NCBI GenBank assembly: GCA_036504035.1
Contig: DASXVV010000014.1
Location: 124,001 to 188,000 of the forward strand
DNA length: 64,000 nucleotides
Direction: 5' to 3'
Source of the DNA: Candidatus Deferrimicrobiaceae bacterium
GTDB lineage: Bacteria; Desulfobacterota; Deferrimicrobia; Deferrimicrobiales; Deferrimicrobiaceae
This document shows positions 15,396 through 23,400 of the stretch, piece after piece (within the stretch, counting starts at the first letter, position 1; every line of letters starts with the position of its first letter). Under the pieces are notes generated by a model. That model saw only the letters and a program-made list of their open reading frames with translations, had not been told where the DNA came from and searched no databases. The translations under genes were made by a program, and so were the position numbers.

Positions 15396-17047
15396 ACCGG
15401 GGGATGCCGGCCGGGGGCGTCGCCTGTCTCGTCCTCTGCGCAATCCTCCTGCTTTCTCTTCCTGATGCCCGAGCCGACGCCGGAGTGCCCGCAGCCCGGA
15501 ACCGCCTGCGCGTCCTGATCCGCCCGAAGGCGGCGCTGGCATCCCCGTCCTCCAAGTCCGGCAGTCAGCTCCCCTCCGGCATGGTCGTCGATATCCTCAC
15601 TGAAATATCCCGCCGGGGCGGGTGGACGCTTTCCTGGGTCGAAATCCCGCCGGACGGCGACGTCGCGGCGGCGCTTCGCACCGGCAAGGGGGACATCGCG
15701 GGCGACTGGGGGATCACCGATGCGCGAAGCCGGGAATTCCTGTTCTCCGATCCTTACCTGACCCTGCCGGTCAATATCATCGTCCGGAAGGGGGAGAAGG
15801 CCCCCGCGACCCCCGAGGCGCTCGCCGGTCTCCGGATCGCCGTCGTGGCGCGCAATATCGCGGACGACCTGCTGACGCCCCGCGCCGATCTCCGGCTGGT
15901 CCGCCACACCTCCCTCTCCGAGGCGTTGTTCGACCTATTGTCCGGAAACGTGGACGCGTTGGCCCACCTGGGGCCCGTTCTGCTGAAGGAGGCCCAGACC
16001 GCCGGGATCGACGATCGGATCGTTGTCCTCGAGCCGCCGATCGCCGAAAGCCCGCGCGCATTCACGATGCTGAAAGGAAACGAGGAGACGATCGCGCGCC
16101 TCGACCGTGAGCTGGCCCGCTTCATTGCCACGCCGGAGTATCGCCGCATCCACGAGAAGTGGTTCGGCAAGCCGAAGCCCTACTGGGATGCCCGCCGGAT
16201 CGTCGCCGCGAACATCGCCTTCCTCTTCCTGGTCGGGCTGGCGATGTGGGGGTGGCGAACCGTCATGCTGCTCCGCGCGAATGCCCGGATCGCCGCCAGC
16301 GAGGCCGCGTGCGAGCGCGCCCAGAAATACGAGGCGGTTGCCCTGCTCGCCGGGGGCATGGCGCACAATCTCAACAACTTGCTGACGGTCATCAGCGGGC
16401 ATGGTGAAATCGTACGCGCCGAAACCGGCCTCGATGATCCGCGGCAAAGGAACATCGGCGAAATCCTCGATGCGGCCGACCGGGCGGCAGCCCTGACCGG
16501 GCAGCTGCTGGCGTTCAGCCGCCAGTCCACCATTTTCCGGAAGGTCGAGCGGATCGATGTGCTCCTGACTGCGGCCCTCCCTTCGATCCGGGCCCTCTCG
16601 GGAACCCGGATCGAGCTGTCCGTCGCGCCGGAAGCCGGAGAGGCGAGGGTGTCCGTCGATCCTGGGCTGTTCGAGAAAATGATCCTGGAGATCGTGAAGA
16701 ACGCCTGCGAGGCGATGCCGGCCGGCGGCCGGTTGCGGATTGCCACCGGCCGGGCCGAGGATCCGGCCGTTCCCGAAAGGGACCGCCGGGCGCCCGCCCC
16801 GGGCCGCTATGCGACGCTCCTGTTTGCGGACACGGGGTGCGGCATGGATCCGGACACATTGGCGAACGTATTCACCCCTTTCCGGACCACGAAGGAATTC
16901 GGGCGGGGGATGGGGCTGCCTTCCGTCTTCGGACTCGTGAAGCAGAGCGACGGGTTCATCGACGTGGAAAGCACGCCGGGCGCGGGCACGAAGATCACCG
17001 TTTATCTGCCGTTGGCGGAAGAAGGGCGGGGGAAGACGGCTCAGTAG
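15392..17047 (+). CDS. histidine kinase with SBP_bac_3 (amino-acid-binding type) sensor
   Basis: 551 residues. A signal-like span (residues 8-28) precedes a periplasmic domain of the extracellular solute-binding family 3 (MVVDILTEISRRGGW, GDWGITDARSREFLFSDPY), as in BvgS/EvgS sensors. A span near residues 270-290 leads to a short linker and a kinase core with GGMAHNLNNLLTVISGH as H-box, then EIVKNACEAM, DTGCGM and GRGMGLP. There is no receiver domain. It overlaps ilvA by four bases, so an amino-acid-responsive sensor made together with threonine dehydratase is likely. The neighbouring cheY-like gene is a candidate partner. Confidence 0.9.
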   Translation: MNRGMPAGGVACLVLCAILLLSLPDARADAGVPAARNRLRVLIRPKAALASPSSKSGSQLPSGMVVDILTEISRRGGWTLSWVEIPPDGDVAAALRTGKGDIAGDWGITDARSREFLFSDPYLTLPVNIIVRKGEKAPATPEALAGLRIAVVARNIADDLLTPRADLRLVRHTSLSEALFDLLSGNVDALAHLGPVLLKEAQTAGIDDRIVVLEPPIAESPRAFTMLKGNEETIARLDRELARFIATPEYRRIHEKWFGKPKPYWDARRIVAANIAFLFLVGLAMWGWRTVMLLRANARIAASEAACERAQKYEAVALLAGGMAHNLNNLLTVISGHGEIVRAETGLDDPRQRNIGEILDAADRAAALTGQLLAFSRQSTIFRKVERIDVLLTAALPSIRALSGTRIELSVAPEAGEARVSVDPGLFEKMILEIVKNACEAMPAGGRLRIATGRAEDPAVPERDRRAPAPGRYATLLFADTGCGMDPDTLANVFTPFRTTKEFGRGMGLPSVFGLVKQSDGFIDVESTPGAGTKITVYLPLAEEGRGKTAQ

Positions 17048-17259
17048 TGCGGCGGAGGCGGTTCTTCGCCGGGATCGGTGGTGCCGCCCCGGTTCATCTC
17101 GCCCACCTGGTCGCGGAGCTGTTCCATCTCCCGCCTCAGCCGCTCGATGGCGCGTTCCTGGCGGTAGACGGCGTCGCTCAGCTCCTGGACCGTCCGTTCC
17201 TGTTGCATATATCTGATTTCGAGTTCGGTCAGCCGGGTTTCCATGGCCCCATGATACAC
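17041..17259 (-). CDS. slyX: SlyX family coiled-coil protein
   Basis: 72 residues. Apart from the tail it is one charged coiled coil (METRLTELEIRYMQQERTVQ, then QLRDQVGEM), and it ends in PPPPHY, the C-terminal signature of SlyX. The family is widespread in proteobacteria but its function is not known. METRL at 17244 is the family-like start, so the first five residues may not be translated. It is tail to tail with the ilvA-linked kinase and overlaps it by seven bases. Confidence 0.8.
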   Translation of the reverse strand: MYHGAMETRLTELEIRYMQQERTVQELSDAVYRQERAIERLRREMEQLRDQVGEMNRGGTTDPGEEPPPPHY

Positions 17260-17306
17260 CGCGGATTCCTTGACGAACCGCGCCGAAACGAAAATAATCG
17301 AGGGAT

Positions 17307-17894
17307 ATGCGGATCGTGGCGGGGAAATGGGGCGGACGGACGCTGCGCGCTCCCCGCGGCATGGCGGTGCGGCCGACGACCGACCGGGTCCGCGAGGCGT
17401 TGTTCAGCATCCTGGGCGGCCGTGTCGAACGGCGGGCGGTGCTCGACCTTTTTGGCGGCACGGGCGCCCTGGCGATCGAGGCGCTCTCCCGCGGCGCCGC
17501 CTCCGCGGTGCTGGCCGAGCCCGATCCCGACGCGTTCGCGGCGTTGACCGCCAATCTCGCGTCGATCGGGGCGTCGGATGCCGAGACGATCAAGGGCGAC
17601 TTCCGGAAGGCGATCCGGCGGCTCGCGGGGCAGGGGCGACGGTTCGATCTCGTGTTCCTCGACCCGCCTTACGGCAAGGGGATGGCCGCATCGGCCTCGA
17701 AGGCGCTGACCGAAGCCGGCCTGCTGGCGGAAGGGGCGATCGTGGTCGTCGAAGAGGCGTCCCGCACGCCCGACGAGGCCTTCCCGGCGGGCTGGGATGT
17801 GCAGGTCGACCGCCGGTACGGCGACACGCGCCTGAAGATATTCGCGGTAACGGCACCACCAGCCAGCGGGCGAACGCCCGGACAGGAGCCATAG
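17307..17894 (+). CDS. rsmD: 16S rRNA (guanine966-N2)-methyltransferase
   Basis: 195 residues. The start MRIVAGKWGGRTL, followed by RPTTDRVREALFSIL, is highly typical of RsmD. The AdoMet-binding motif is VLDLFGGTGALAIEAL and the catalytic motif is FLDPPYGKG. It methylates G966 of 16S rRNA in the 30S subunit. It is followed at once by coaD, a conserved pairing in many bacteria, with overlapping or adjacent stop and start codons. Confidence 0.95.
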   Translation: MRIVAGKWGGRTLRAPRGMAVRPTTDRVREALFSILGGRVERRAVLDLFGGTGALAIEALSRGAASAVLAEPDPDAFAALTANLASIGASDAETIKGDFRKAIRRLAGQGRRFDLVFLDPPYGKGMAASASKALTEAGLLAEGAIVVVEEASRTPDEAFPAGWDVQVDRRYGDTRLKIFAVTAPPASGRTPGQEP

Positions 17895-17899
17895 TGCCG

Positions 17900-18391
17900 A
17901 TGAAGACGGTTGCAGTCTACCCGGGGTCTTTCGATCCGCCCACCTTCGGACACCTCGACATCATCGAGCGCGGCTCGCGCGTCTTCTCGAAGGTGATCGT
18001 GTCGGTGGCGTTCAACATCCGCAAGAAGACCATGTTCACCCCCGAAGAGCGGGTCGAGATGCTGCGGGCGATGACCGCGCCGCTTGACAACGTCGAGGTC
18101 GACGCCTTCGACGGGCTGCTGGCCGACTACGCGGTCGCGAAGGAAGCCAACGTGGTGCTGCGCGGGCTGCGCGCGGTGTCCGATTTCGAGTTCGAGTTCC
18201 AGATGGCGCACGTCAATCGCAAGCTGGCGCCCAAGCTCGACACGGTCATCATGATGACCGGCGACAAGCACATCTACATCAGTTCGAGCATCGTGAAGGA
18301 AGTGGCGCGATTGCACGGCAAGATCGACGACATGGTCCCGGCACTCGTCCGCGACCGCATCGCCGCCAAGATCCGGCAAGAGCAGTCATAA
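17900..18391 (+). CDS. coaD: phosphopantetheine adenylyltransferase
   Basis: 163 residues. VYPGSFDPPTFGHLDIIERG contains the nucleotidyltransferase T/HxGH motif (TFGH), and ISSSIVKEVA is the second ATP-binding motif. It transfers AMP from ATP to 4'-phosphopantetheine, the fourth step of coenzyme A synthesis. The ATG at 17900 is used; a GTG at 17894 overlaps the rsmD stop and sits at better spacing from AGGAG (17884-17888), which would add two residues. CoaBC for the preceding step is at 47326-48552. Confidence 0.96.
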   Translation: MKTVAVYPGSFDPPTFGHLDIIERGSRVFSKVIVSVAFNIRKKTMFTPEERVEMLRAMTAPLDNVEVDAFDGLLADYAVAKEANVVLRGLRAVSDFEFEFQMAHVNRKLAPKLDTVIMMTGDKHIYISSSIVKEVARLHGKIDDMVPALVRDRIAAKIRQEQS

Positions 18392-18420
18392 TCCCCAAAA
18401 AGGGAAAGGAGCACCATCCG

Positions 18421-19617
18421 ATGAAACTGGCAGGCAGGACGTCCAAGATCAAGCCGTCGCCGACGCTCGCGATCACCAGCAAAGCCAAGGCGATGAAAGC
18501 GCAGGGGATCGATGTCGTCGGCTTCGGCGCGGGCGAGCCGGATTTCGACACGCCCGACCACATCAAGGCCGTCGCCAAGAAAGCGCTCGATGACGGATAC
18601 ACGAAATACACCCCCGTCCCCGGCTCCCCCGAGCTGAAGGCCGCGATCATCGCCAAGCTCAAGCGCGACAACGGGCTCGAATACGCCCCCGCCAACATCA
18701 TCGTGTCGCTGGGCGCGAAGCACTCGATCTACAACGTGGCGCAGGCCGCGTGGGAAGAGGACGACGAGATCATCATTCCCGCCCCCTACTGGGTCTCCTA
18801 CCCCGACATCGTGCTCCTGGCGGGCGCGACGCCGGTGATCATCGAGGCCAAGCAGGAGAACGGCTTCAAGGTGACGCCCGAGCAGCTCGACCGGGCGATC
18901 ACGCCGAAGACCAAGTGCTTCATCCTCAACAGCCCGAGCAACCCGTCCGGCGCGGCCTACACCAAGACCGAGCTCAAGGCGCTGGCCGAGGTGATCGTCC
19001 GCCGCGACATCATGGTGCTGTCCGACGAGATCTACGAGAAGCTGATCTACGACGGCTTCGAGTTCTCCTCGATCGCGCAGTTCGGCGAAGAGATCAAGAA
19101 GCGCACGATCCTGGTCAACGGCCTGTCGAAGGCCTACTCGATGACCGGCTGGCGCATCGGCTACGTCGCCGCCGACAAGGCGCTCGTCGAGGCGATGACC
19201 AACATCCAGAGCCAGAGCACGAGCAACCCGGTGTCGTTCTGCGACAAGGCGTCGGTCGAGGCGCTCAACGGGCCGCAGGAGTTCATGGGGCTCTGGGTCG
19301 CCGAGTTCGACCGCCGGCGCCGCTACATCACCGACCGGCTCAACGCGATGCCGGGCGTCAAGTGTCTCCTGCCGCAGGGCGCGTTCTACGTGTTCCCCAA
19401 CTTCTCGGGCGTCTACGGCAAGACGACGCCGTCGGGCAAGGTCCTGACCAATTCGACCGAGCTGTCGGCGTGGCTGCTCGAGGAGCACAACGTGGCGCTG
19501 GTCCCGGGCGTGGCGTTCGGCGACGACGCCTGCCAGCGGCTGTCGTACGCGATGTCGATGAAGGCCATCGAGAAGGGCGTCGACCGGATCGACGCGGCGG
19601 TCAAGTCGCTGAAGTAG
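18421..19617 (+). CDS. aspC: aspartate aminotransferase (class I, subgroup Ib)
   Basis: 398 residues. PLP-dependent fold I transaminase. FGAGEPDFDTPDHIK near the start and the PLP lysine K237 in NGLSKAYSMTGWRIGY are diagnostic of the thermophile/Rhizobium-type aspartate transaminase family; LNSPSNPSGAAY and SDEIYEKLIYDG complete the cofactor pocket. It interconverts aspartate and oxaloacetate with 2-oxoglutarate; some relatives also accept prephenate. The ATG follows GGGAAAGGAGC. It is monocistronic or follows coaD after 29 bases, and a stem-loop follows. Confidence 0.94.
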   Translation: MKLAGRTSKIKPSPTLAITSKAKAMKAQGIDVVGFGAGEPDFDTPDHIKAVAKKALDDGYTKYTPVPGSPELKAAIIAKLKRDNGLEYAPANIIVSLGAKHSIYNVAQAAWEEDDEIIIPAPYWVSYPDIVLLAGATPVIIEAKQENGFKVTPEQLDRAITPKTKCFILNSPSNPSGAAYTKTELKALAEVIVRRDIMVLSDEIYEKLIYDGFEFSSIAQFGEEIKKRTILVNGLSKAYSMTGWRIGYVAADKALVEAMTNIQSQSTSNPVSFCDKASVEALNGPQEFMGLWVAEFDRRRRYITDRLNAMPGVKCLLPQGAFYVFPNFSGVYGKTTPSGKVLTNSTELSAWLLEEHNVALVPGVAFGDDACQRLSYAMSMKAIEKGVDRIDAAVKSLK

Positions 19618-19653
19618 ATCGGGGCGGCAGGCAGCCGCAGTGAAAGTACGCGA

Positions 19654-19708
19654 GGGCGGGGGCCGGAACAAGGGCTTCCCGCCCTTGTCGTTCCGGATAT
19701 CCCGCCCC
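19654..19708. terminator. large stem-loop at a converging junction
   Basis: GGAACAAGGGC (19665-19675) pairs with GCCCTTGT-CG-TTCC (19681-19694), and outside it GGGCGGG pairs with CCCGCCC near 19702-19708. It lies 37 bases after the aminotransferase stop and just before the converging TMTC-like gene. There is no T run, but the position suggests a bidirectional terminator. Confidence 0.55.
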
Positions 19709-19722
19709 GGGACTCTTGAGGT

Positions 19723-21414
19723 TCAGGCGCCGTTTCGGGGAGATTCCTCTGCCGGAAGGTGCCTGCGGATGATGTCGATGTTTTCTCGGGCATAGTCATA
19801 CGAGGGATTCAGGCGGAGAGCCTCCTGGAACAACAGCATCGCCTCGCGGGTCCATCCCTTCCGGGCCTTGATGACGCCCAGGTACGTGAGGGCCACGTGG
19901 CTGAGGGGGCGGAGTTCAAGCGCGCGATTGACATGGACTTCCATCTTGTCGAGATTTCCCCGCCGGAACTCGATCCCCGCCAGGTTGATCCTCGTTTGAG
20001 CGTTGTCATCCCGGATGGCGATGACTTCATTCAGGATCCGCTCGGCTTCCGCGAACGATTCTTTTTCCATGTAGGTAGCCGCGAGCCCGTTCTTCGCATA
20101 AAGGCTTCCCGGGGCATCCGCCACGGCCGTCGACCACATGGCCAGCGAATCACGCCAAACCTGCAAGCGCAGGGCGGTCCCTGCCGCGGCGGCCAGGACC
20201 AGCACCCCGATGACCGCGACCGCCCCTTTGCGGAATGCCATCGATCGTCCTGAAGATGCGGCCTCCTTCCATACCGACGCAACGACAAAGGCCAGGCCCA
20301 GCAGCGGGATGTAAAGATAGCGGTCCGCCATTCGGGCCGGGAACAGGATCGTCACGAGACCGCATACCGGCAACAGCGCGGCGAAGAACCATGCGATTCC
20401 GAAGGAGACCAGCGGGCGACGGCGGGCAAGGAGCAGGGTGGCGACCCCGATGGCGCCGATGCAAAGCCAGGATGCGAGCACGGCGGGATCAGAGAACCCC
20501 GATCTCAGCGGCACATCGCAGAACACCTTCAGGTCGACCGGCGCCAGGGCGTTCCGGATGTAGCCGAGGAGATACGGCCCCGCGCTTGCCGCGCGGACGT
20601 GGAAAGAAACCGGTCCCCAGGCCTCCATCACCAGGACCCGGCTGCGAAGGATCAGGAATGCGATGGATAGCGCGGCGAATGGGAGGAGCGTCTTCGCCGA
20701 CTTTGTGCGGTTGCCGGCCCAGATCAGGTGAAGGATGAGGAGCGGCGGTAGGACCAGTGCGACGATCTTGGACAGAAGCGCCAGGACGAACGAGGCGAGC
20801 GACAGGGCGAGATGCCTGCGATTTCCGGATTCTTCGGCCCGGAGGAATTGCAGAAGCGACAGCAGCATGAACAGGGCGCATAGGATGTCCGCCCGTGCGC
20901 TGATGTAGCCGACCGGCTCCGAATGGGCCGGGTGGACCGAAAAAAGGAGCGTCGCGCCCAGCGCCGCGGAAGGGGCGGCGGTGAGATGCAGGAGTGTCCG
21001 GTAAAGAACGATGCATGTCAGCAGGTGCAGGGCGACGTTCGTCGCGTGGAAACCGGCGGGATTCCCCCCCCAGAGCGCGTAATCGAGCGCAAAGGTGGCC
21101 GTCGTCAGCGGACGGTAGTACGGATTGTCGAATCCGGTGCCCGCCGCATCGCCGGAAAAAAGGAATCGGGGGATATTCCCCAGGTCGTGCAGGTAGGCAT
21201 TCCGGAGGATGAAATCGAAATCGTCCCATACGAACTGGTTCCGGATGCCGATCGAAAAGGTGCCCAGCACGAAGAGGGCGATGATCCAGGGGCGGTAATC
21301 GATCGACAAACTGCCGGGCGCGCGCATCAACACGGGCCCCTCGCAATGCACTGGGCCAAGCGCTGCGCCGGAAACCGGGAGATGACCCGGATGGGCGATG
21401 GGGACAACCTTCAT
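19723..21414 (-). CDS. TMTC-like membrane glycosyltransferase with TPR tail
   Basis: 563 residues. About ten membrane spans occupy residues 35-390. NQFVWDDFDFILRN with its acidic pair in the first periplasmic loop is the hallmark of TMTC/PMT-like GT-C transferases, and PYYRPLTTATFALDYALWG and HPAHSEPVGYISARAD follow. The C-terminal 160 residues are TPR repeats (FAEAERILNEVIAIRDDNA, REAMLLFQEALRLNPSYDYA). It probably transfers a sugar from a lipid carrier to a protein or cell-wall target outside the membrane. An ATG at 21327, ten bases after GAGGGG, may be the true start. A second copy lies directly upstream. Confidence 0.82.
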   Translation of the reverse strand: MKVVPIAHPGHLPVSGAALGPVHCEGPVLMRAPGSLSIDYRPWIIALFVLGTFSIGIRNQFVWDDFDFILRNAYLHDLGNIPRFLFSGDAAGTGFDNPYYRPLTTATFALDYALWGGNPAGFHATNVALHLLTCIVLYRTLLHLTAAPSAALGATLLFSVHPAHSEPVGYISARADILCALFMLLSLLQFLRAEESGNRRHLALSLASFVLALLSKIVALVLPPLLILHLIWAGNRTKSAKTLLPFAALSIAFLILRSRVLVMEAWGPVSFHVRAASAGPYLLGYIRNALAPVDLKVFCDVPLRSGFSDPAVLASWLCIGAIGVATLLLARRRPLVSFGIAWFFAALLPVCGLVTILFPARMADRYLYIPLLGLAFVVASVWKEAASSGRSMAFRKGAVAVIGVLVLAAAAGTALRLQVWRDSLAMWSTAVADAPGSLYAKNGLAATYMEKESFAEAERILNEVIAIRDDNAQTRINLAGIEFRRGNLDKMEVHVNRALELRPLSHVALTYLGVIKARKGWTREAMLLFQEALRLNPSYDYARENIDIIRRHLPAEESPRNGA

Positions 21415-21475
21415 TCAGACAGTCTAATGGCGGTCGTTTCGGGGGCGCATCAGGTGAAACCCCGATATGCCCCGA

Positions 21476-23170
21476 TCAACCCAGTTCGTCCTTCGTCTGG
21501 CGCAGGAGCATCTCGAGGTTGATCCGGGCGTCGGTGTAATAGGGATTCAGGCGGATCGCCTCCCTGAACAGAAGGATCGCTTCCTGGTTCCAACCCTTCT
21601 CCGCCTTGACGATCGCCAGAAGATTGAGCGCGATCGGATTGAACGGCTCCAGCTGGAGCGCCCTGAGGGTGTAGCGTTCCGCCGCCTTCAAGTTGGAACG
21701 GCGGAGCTCGATAAGGCACAGGTTGATGTAGGGCGTGGCCCTGTCATTCTCAAGCGTAATGGCCGCTTTGAGCGTTCTTTCGGCCTCGGGCAGATTGCCT
21801 GCGATCCGCAGCGCACAACCGTATGCGTTGATGACATAAGGATTCGACGGGGCTTCCGCCGCAGCGGCTTGCCAGAAAGTCAACTGGTCGTGCCAGGTTT
21901 CCAGCCGCCCTGCGGTCTGAAAGGAGAAGGCCAGGATGCAGGCCACCACGACGGGGAGCAGCGCCGCTTTTCCCCACCGGAATCGGCGCTGGGAGGGTAA
22001 TTTCTCGATCAGGACCGAGACGGCGATGGCCAGCCCGACCAGGGGGATATAGAGGTATCGATCGGCGATCGGGGTCGGGTACAGTTTCATGAAGATTCCG
22101 CACACGGGAACCAGCGCCACGAAGAACCATCCGGCGCCGAATACGACCGCCGGGCAGCGCCGGGCAAGACGAAACAGGACGAATCCGACCGTTAGAAGGA
22201 AGAGCCAGGATGCGACGACGCCCGGCTCCCAAGGGGACTTTGCGGGCGGAAAGTCGTAATAGACGCCGAGATCGACCGGCACGAAGGCATTCTTGATGTA
22301 AATGACAAGGTGGATCCCCGCGTTCGCCACCCGGTCCAGGATGGGGTCGGTCCCCCAGGTTTCCATCTTGAGAACCCAGCTCCTTGCCGCCATGAAGGCC
22401 AGAGCAAGCACACCGAACGGGATCAGGGTTATCCATCGGGACCGGTCGCGACGAAACTGCAGGAGATGAAGCGCCAGCAATGGAATGATCGCCAGGGCGA
22501 CGATCTTGGAGAGGAGCCCCATGGCAAAGGCGGCCAGAGATAGCGCGAGATACCGGTGCTTTTCCGAATCCTCGAAACGGAAATAGGCCAGGCAGGCCGC
22601 GAGCATGAAAAAGGCGCAAAGCAGGTCCGCCCGCGCGCTGATGTACCCGACCGGCTCGGATTGGACCGGATCCACCGCAAAGAGCAACGATGCCGCCAGG
22701 GCGGAGACGTTCCGATGTGTGAAGCTTCGAGCCGTGAAGAACAGGGCGATGGTCGTCGTCAGATGAAAAATGAGGTTCGTCAGGTGGAACCCGGCTGCGC
22801 GCTCTCCCCAGATCGCATAGTCGATTGCGAAGGTGGCCGTGGTCAGCGGACGGTAGTACGGGTTCATGCCGCCGGTGCCCGTCGCATCTCCGGACAGGAA
22901 GAATTTCGGCAGATTGGACAGATCCTGCAGAAACGGATTCCGCACGATGAAGAGGACGTCGTCCCAGACGAAACCGTTGCGGATTGCCCCGAAGAAGGTT
23001 GCCAGGATCGCGATAACCAGAATGGCGATCGACGGCATCGCATTCCGGATGCCGCGATCCCCGGGAGCGCGCGAATCGGCCGCCGCCATGCCCATCAGGC
23101 GGTGGAGACAGGAAGGGCATTCGGGGGAGGGGAAAGGATACGGATCGGGAGAAACGGCCATGATGGGCAC
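21476..23170 (-). CDS. TMTC-like membrane glycosyltransferase with TPR tail, second copy
   Basis: 564 residues, tandem paralogue of the next gene, sharing order and motifs throughout: GFVWDDVLFIVRN, PYYRPLTTATFAIDYAIWG, EPVGYISARADLL and PVCGIF followed by ADRYLYIPLVGLA. TPR repeats close the protein (LPEAERTLKAAITLEND, EAILLFREAIRLNPYYTDA). The first 45 residues are proline-rich and unlike a signal, so translation may begin further in, for instance at MPSIAILVIAI. It is likely a GT-C enzyme using a polyprenyl-linked sugar. The two copies probably arose by duplication and then diverged in the N-terminus and loops. Confidence 0.82.
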   Translation of the reverse strand: MPIMAVSPDPYPFPSPECPSCLHRLMGMAAADSRAPGDRGIRNAMPSIAILVIAILATFFGAIRNGFVWDDVLFIVRNPFLQDLSNLPKFFLSGDATGTGGMNPYYRPLTTATFAIDYAIWGERAAGFHLTNLIFHLTTTIALFFTARSFTHRNVSALAASLLFAVDPVQSEPVGYISARADLLCAFFMLAACLAYFRFEDSEKHRYLALSLAAFAMGLLSKIVALAIIPLLALHLLQFRRDRSRWITLIPFGVLALAFMAARSWVLKMETWGTDPILDRVANAGIHLVIYIKNAFVPVDLGVYYDFPPAKSPWEPGVVASWLFLLTVGFVLFRLARRCPAVVFGAGWFFVALVPVCGIFMKLYPTPIADRYLYIPLVGLAIAVSVLIEKLPSQRRFRWGKAALLPVVVACILAFSFQTAGRLETWHDQLTFWQAAAAEAPSNPYVINAYGCALRIAGNLPEAERTLKAAITLENDRATPYINLCLIELRRSNLKAAERYTLRALQLEPFNPIALNLLAIVKAEKGWNQEAILLFREAIRLNPYYTDARINLEMLLRQTKDELG

Positions 23171-23400
23171 AGTCTAGTCTCCGGCATGGCCTCTGCGCAT
23201 CGGGGGAATACCGGATTCAAGCCCGGAAAGGCCCCGTTCGATGAACGCCGTCGAGCTTGACCGACCTGCCTGCCCCGATCGCCCCTGGAAGACCGCCGGG
23301 GATTAGAGAAAAACCCTACACCTGCCTCCCTTTATCCTACAAAGCGCGGTACCTCGTCTTACGGAGTTTTCGCTCTCTCCTGCCGAAGAGACCCTCCGTG
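23171..23400. other. intergenic region before the chemotaxis cluster
   Basis: 230 bases lie between the TMTC-like gene (leftward) and the chemotaxis operon (rightward). The frame of the first chemotaxis gene stays open back to an ATG at 23257, but that 48-residue extension is proline-rich and unlike the family. Promoters for both directions should be here. I could not identify a convincing sigma-28 or sigma-70 element. Confidence 0.4.

Noticed and set aside
23257-23400. N-terminal extension of the first chemotaxis gene from the ATG at 23257
   Set aside because: The 48 extra residues are proline-rich and lack family likeness; the ATG at 23401 begins the helical protein.
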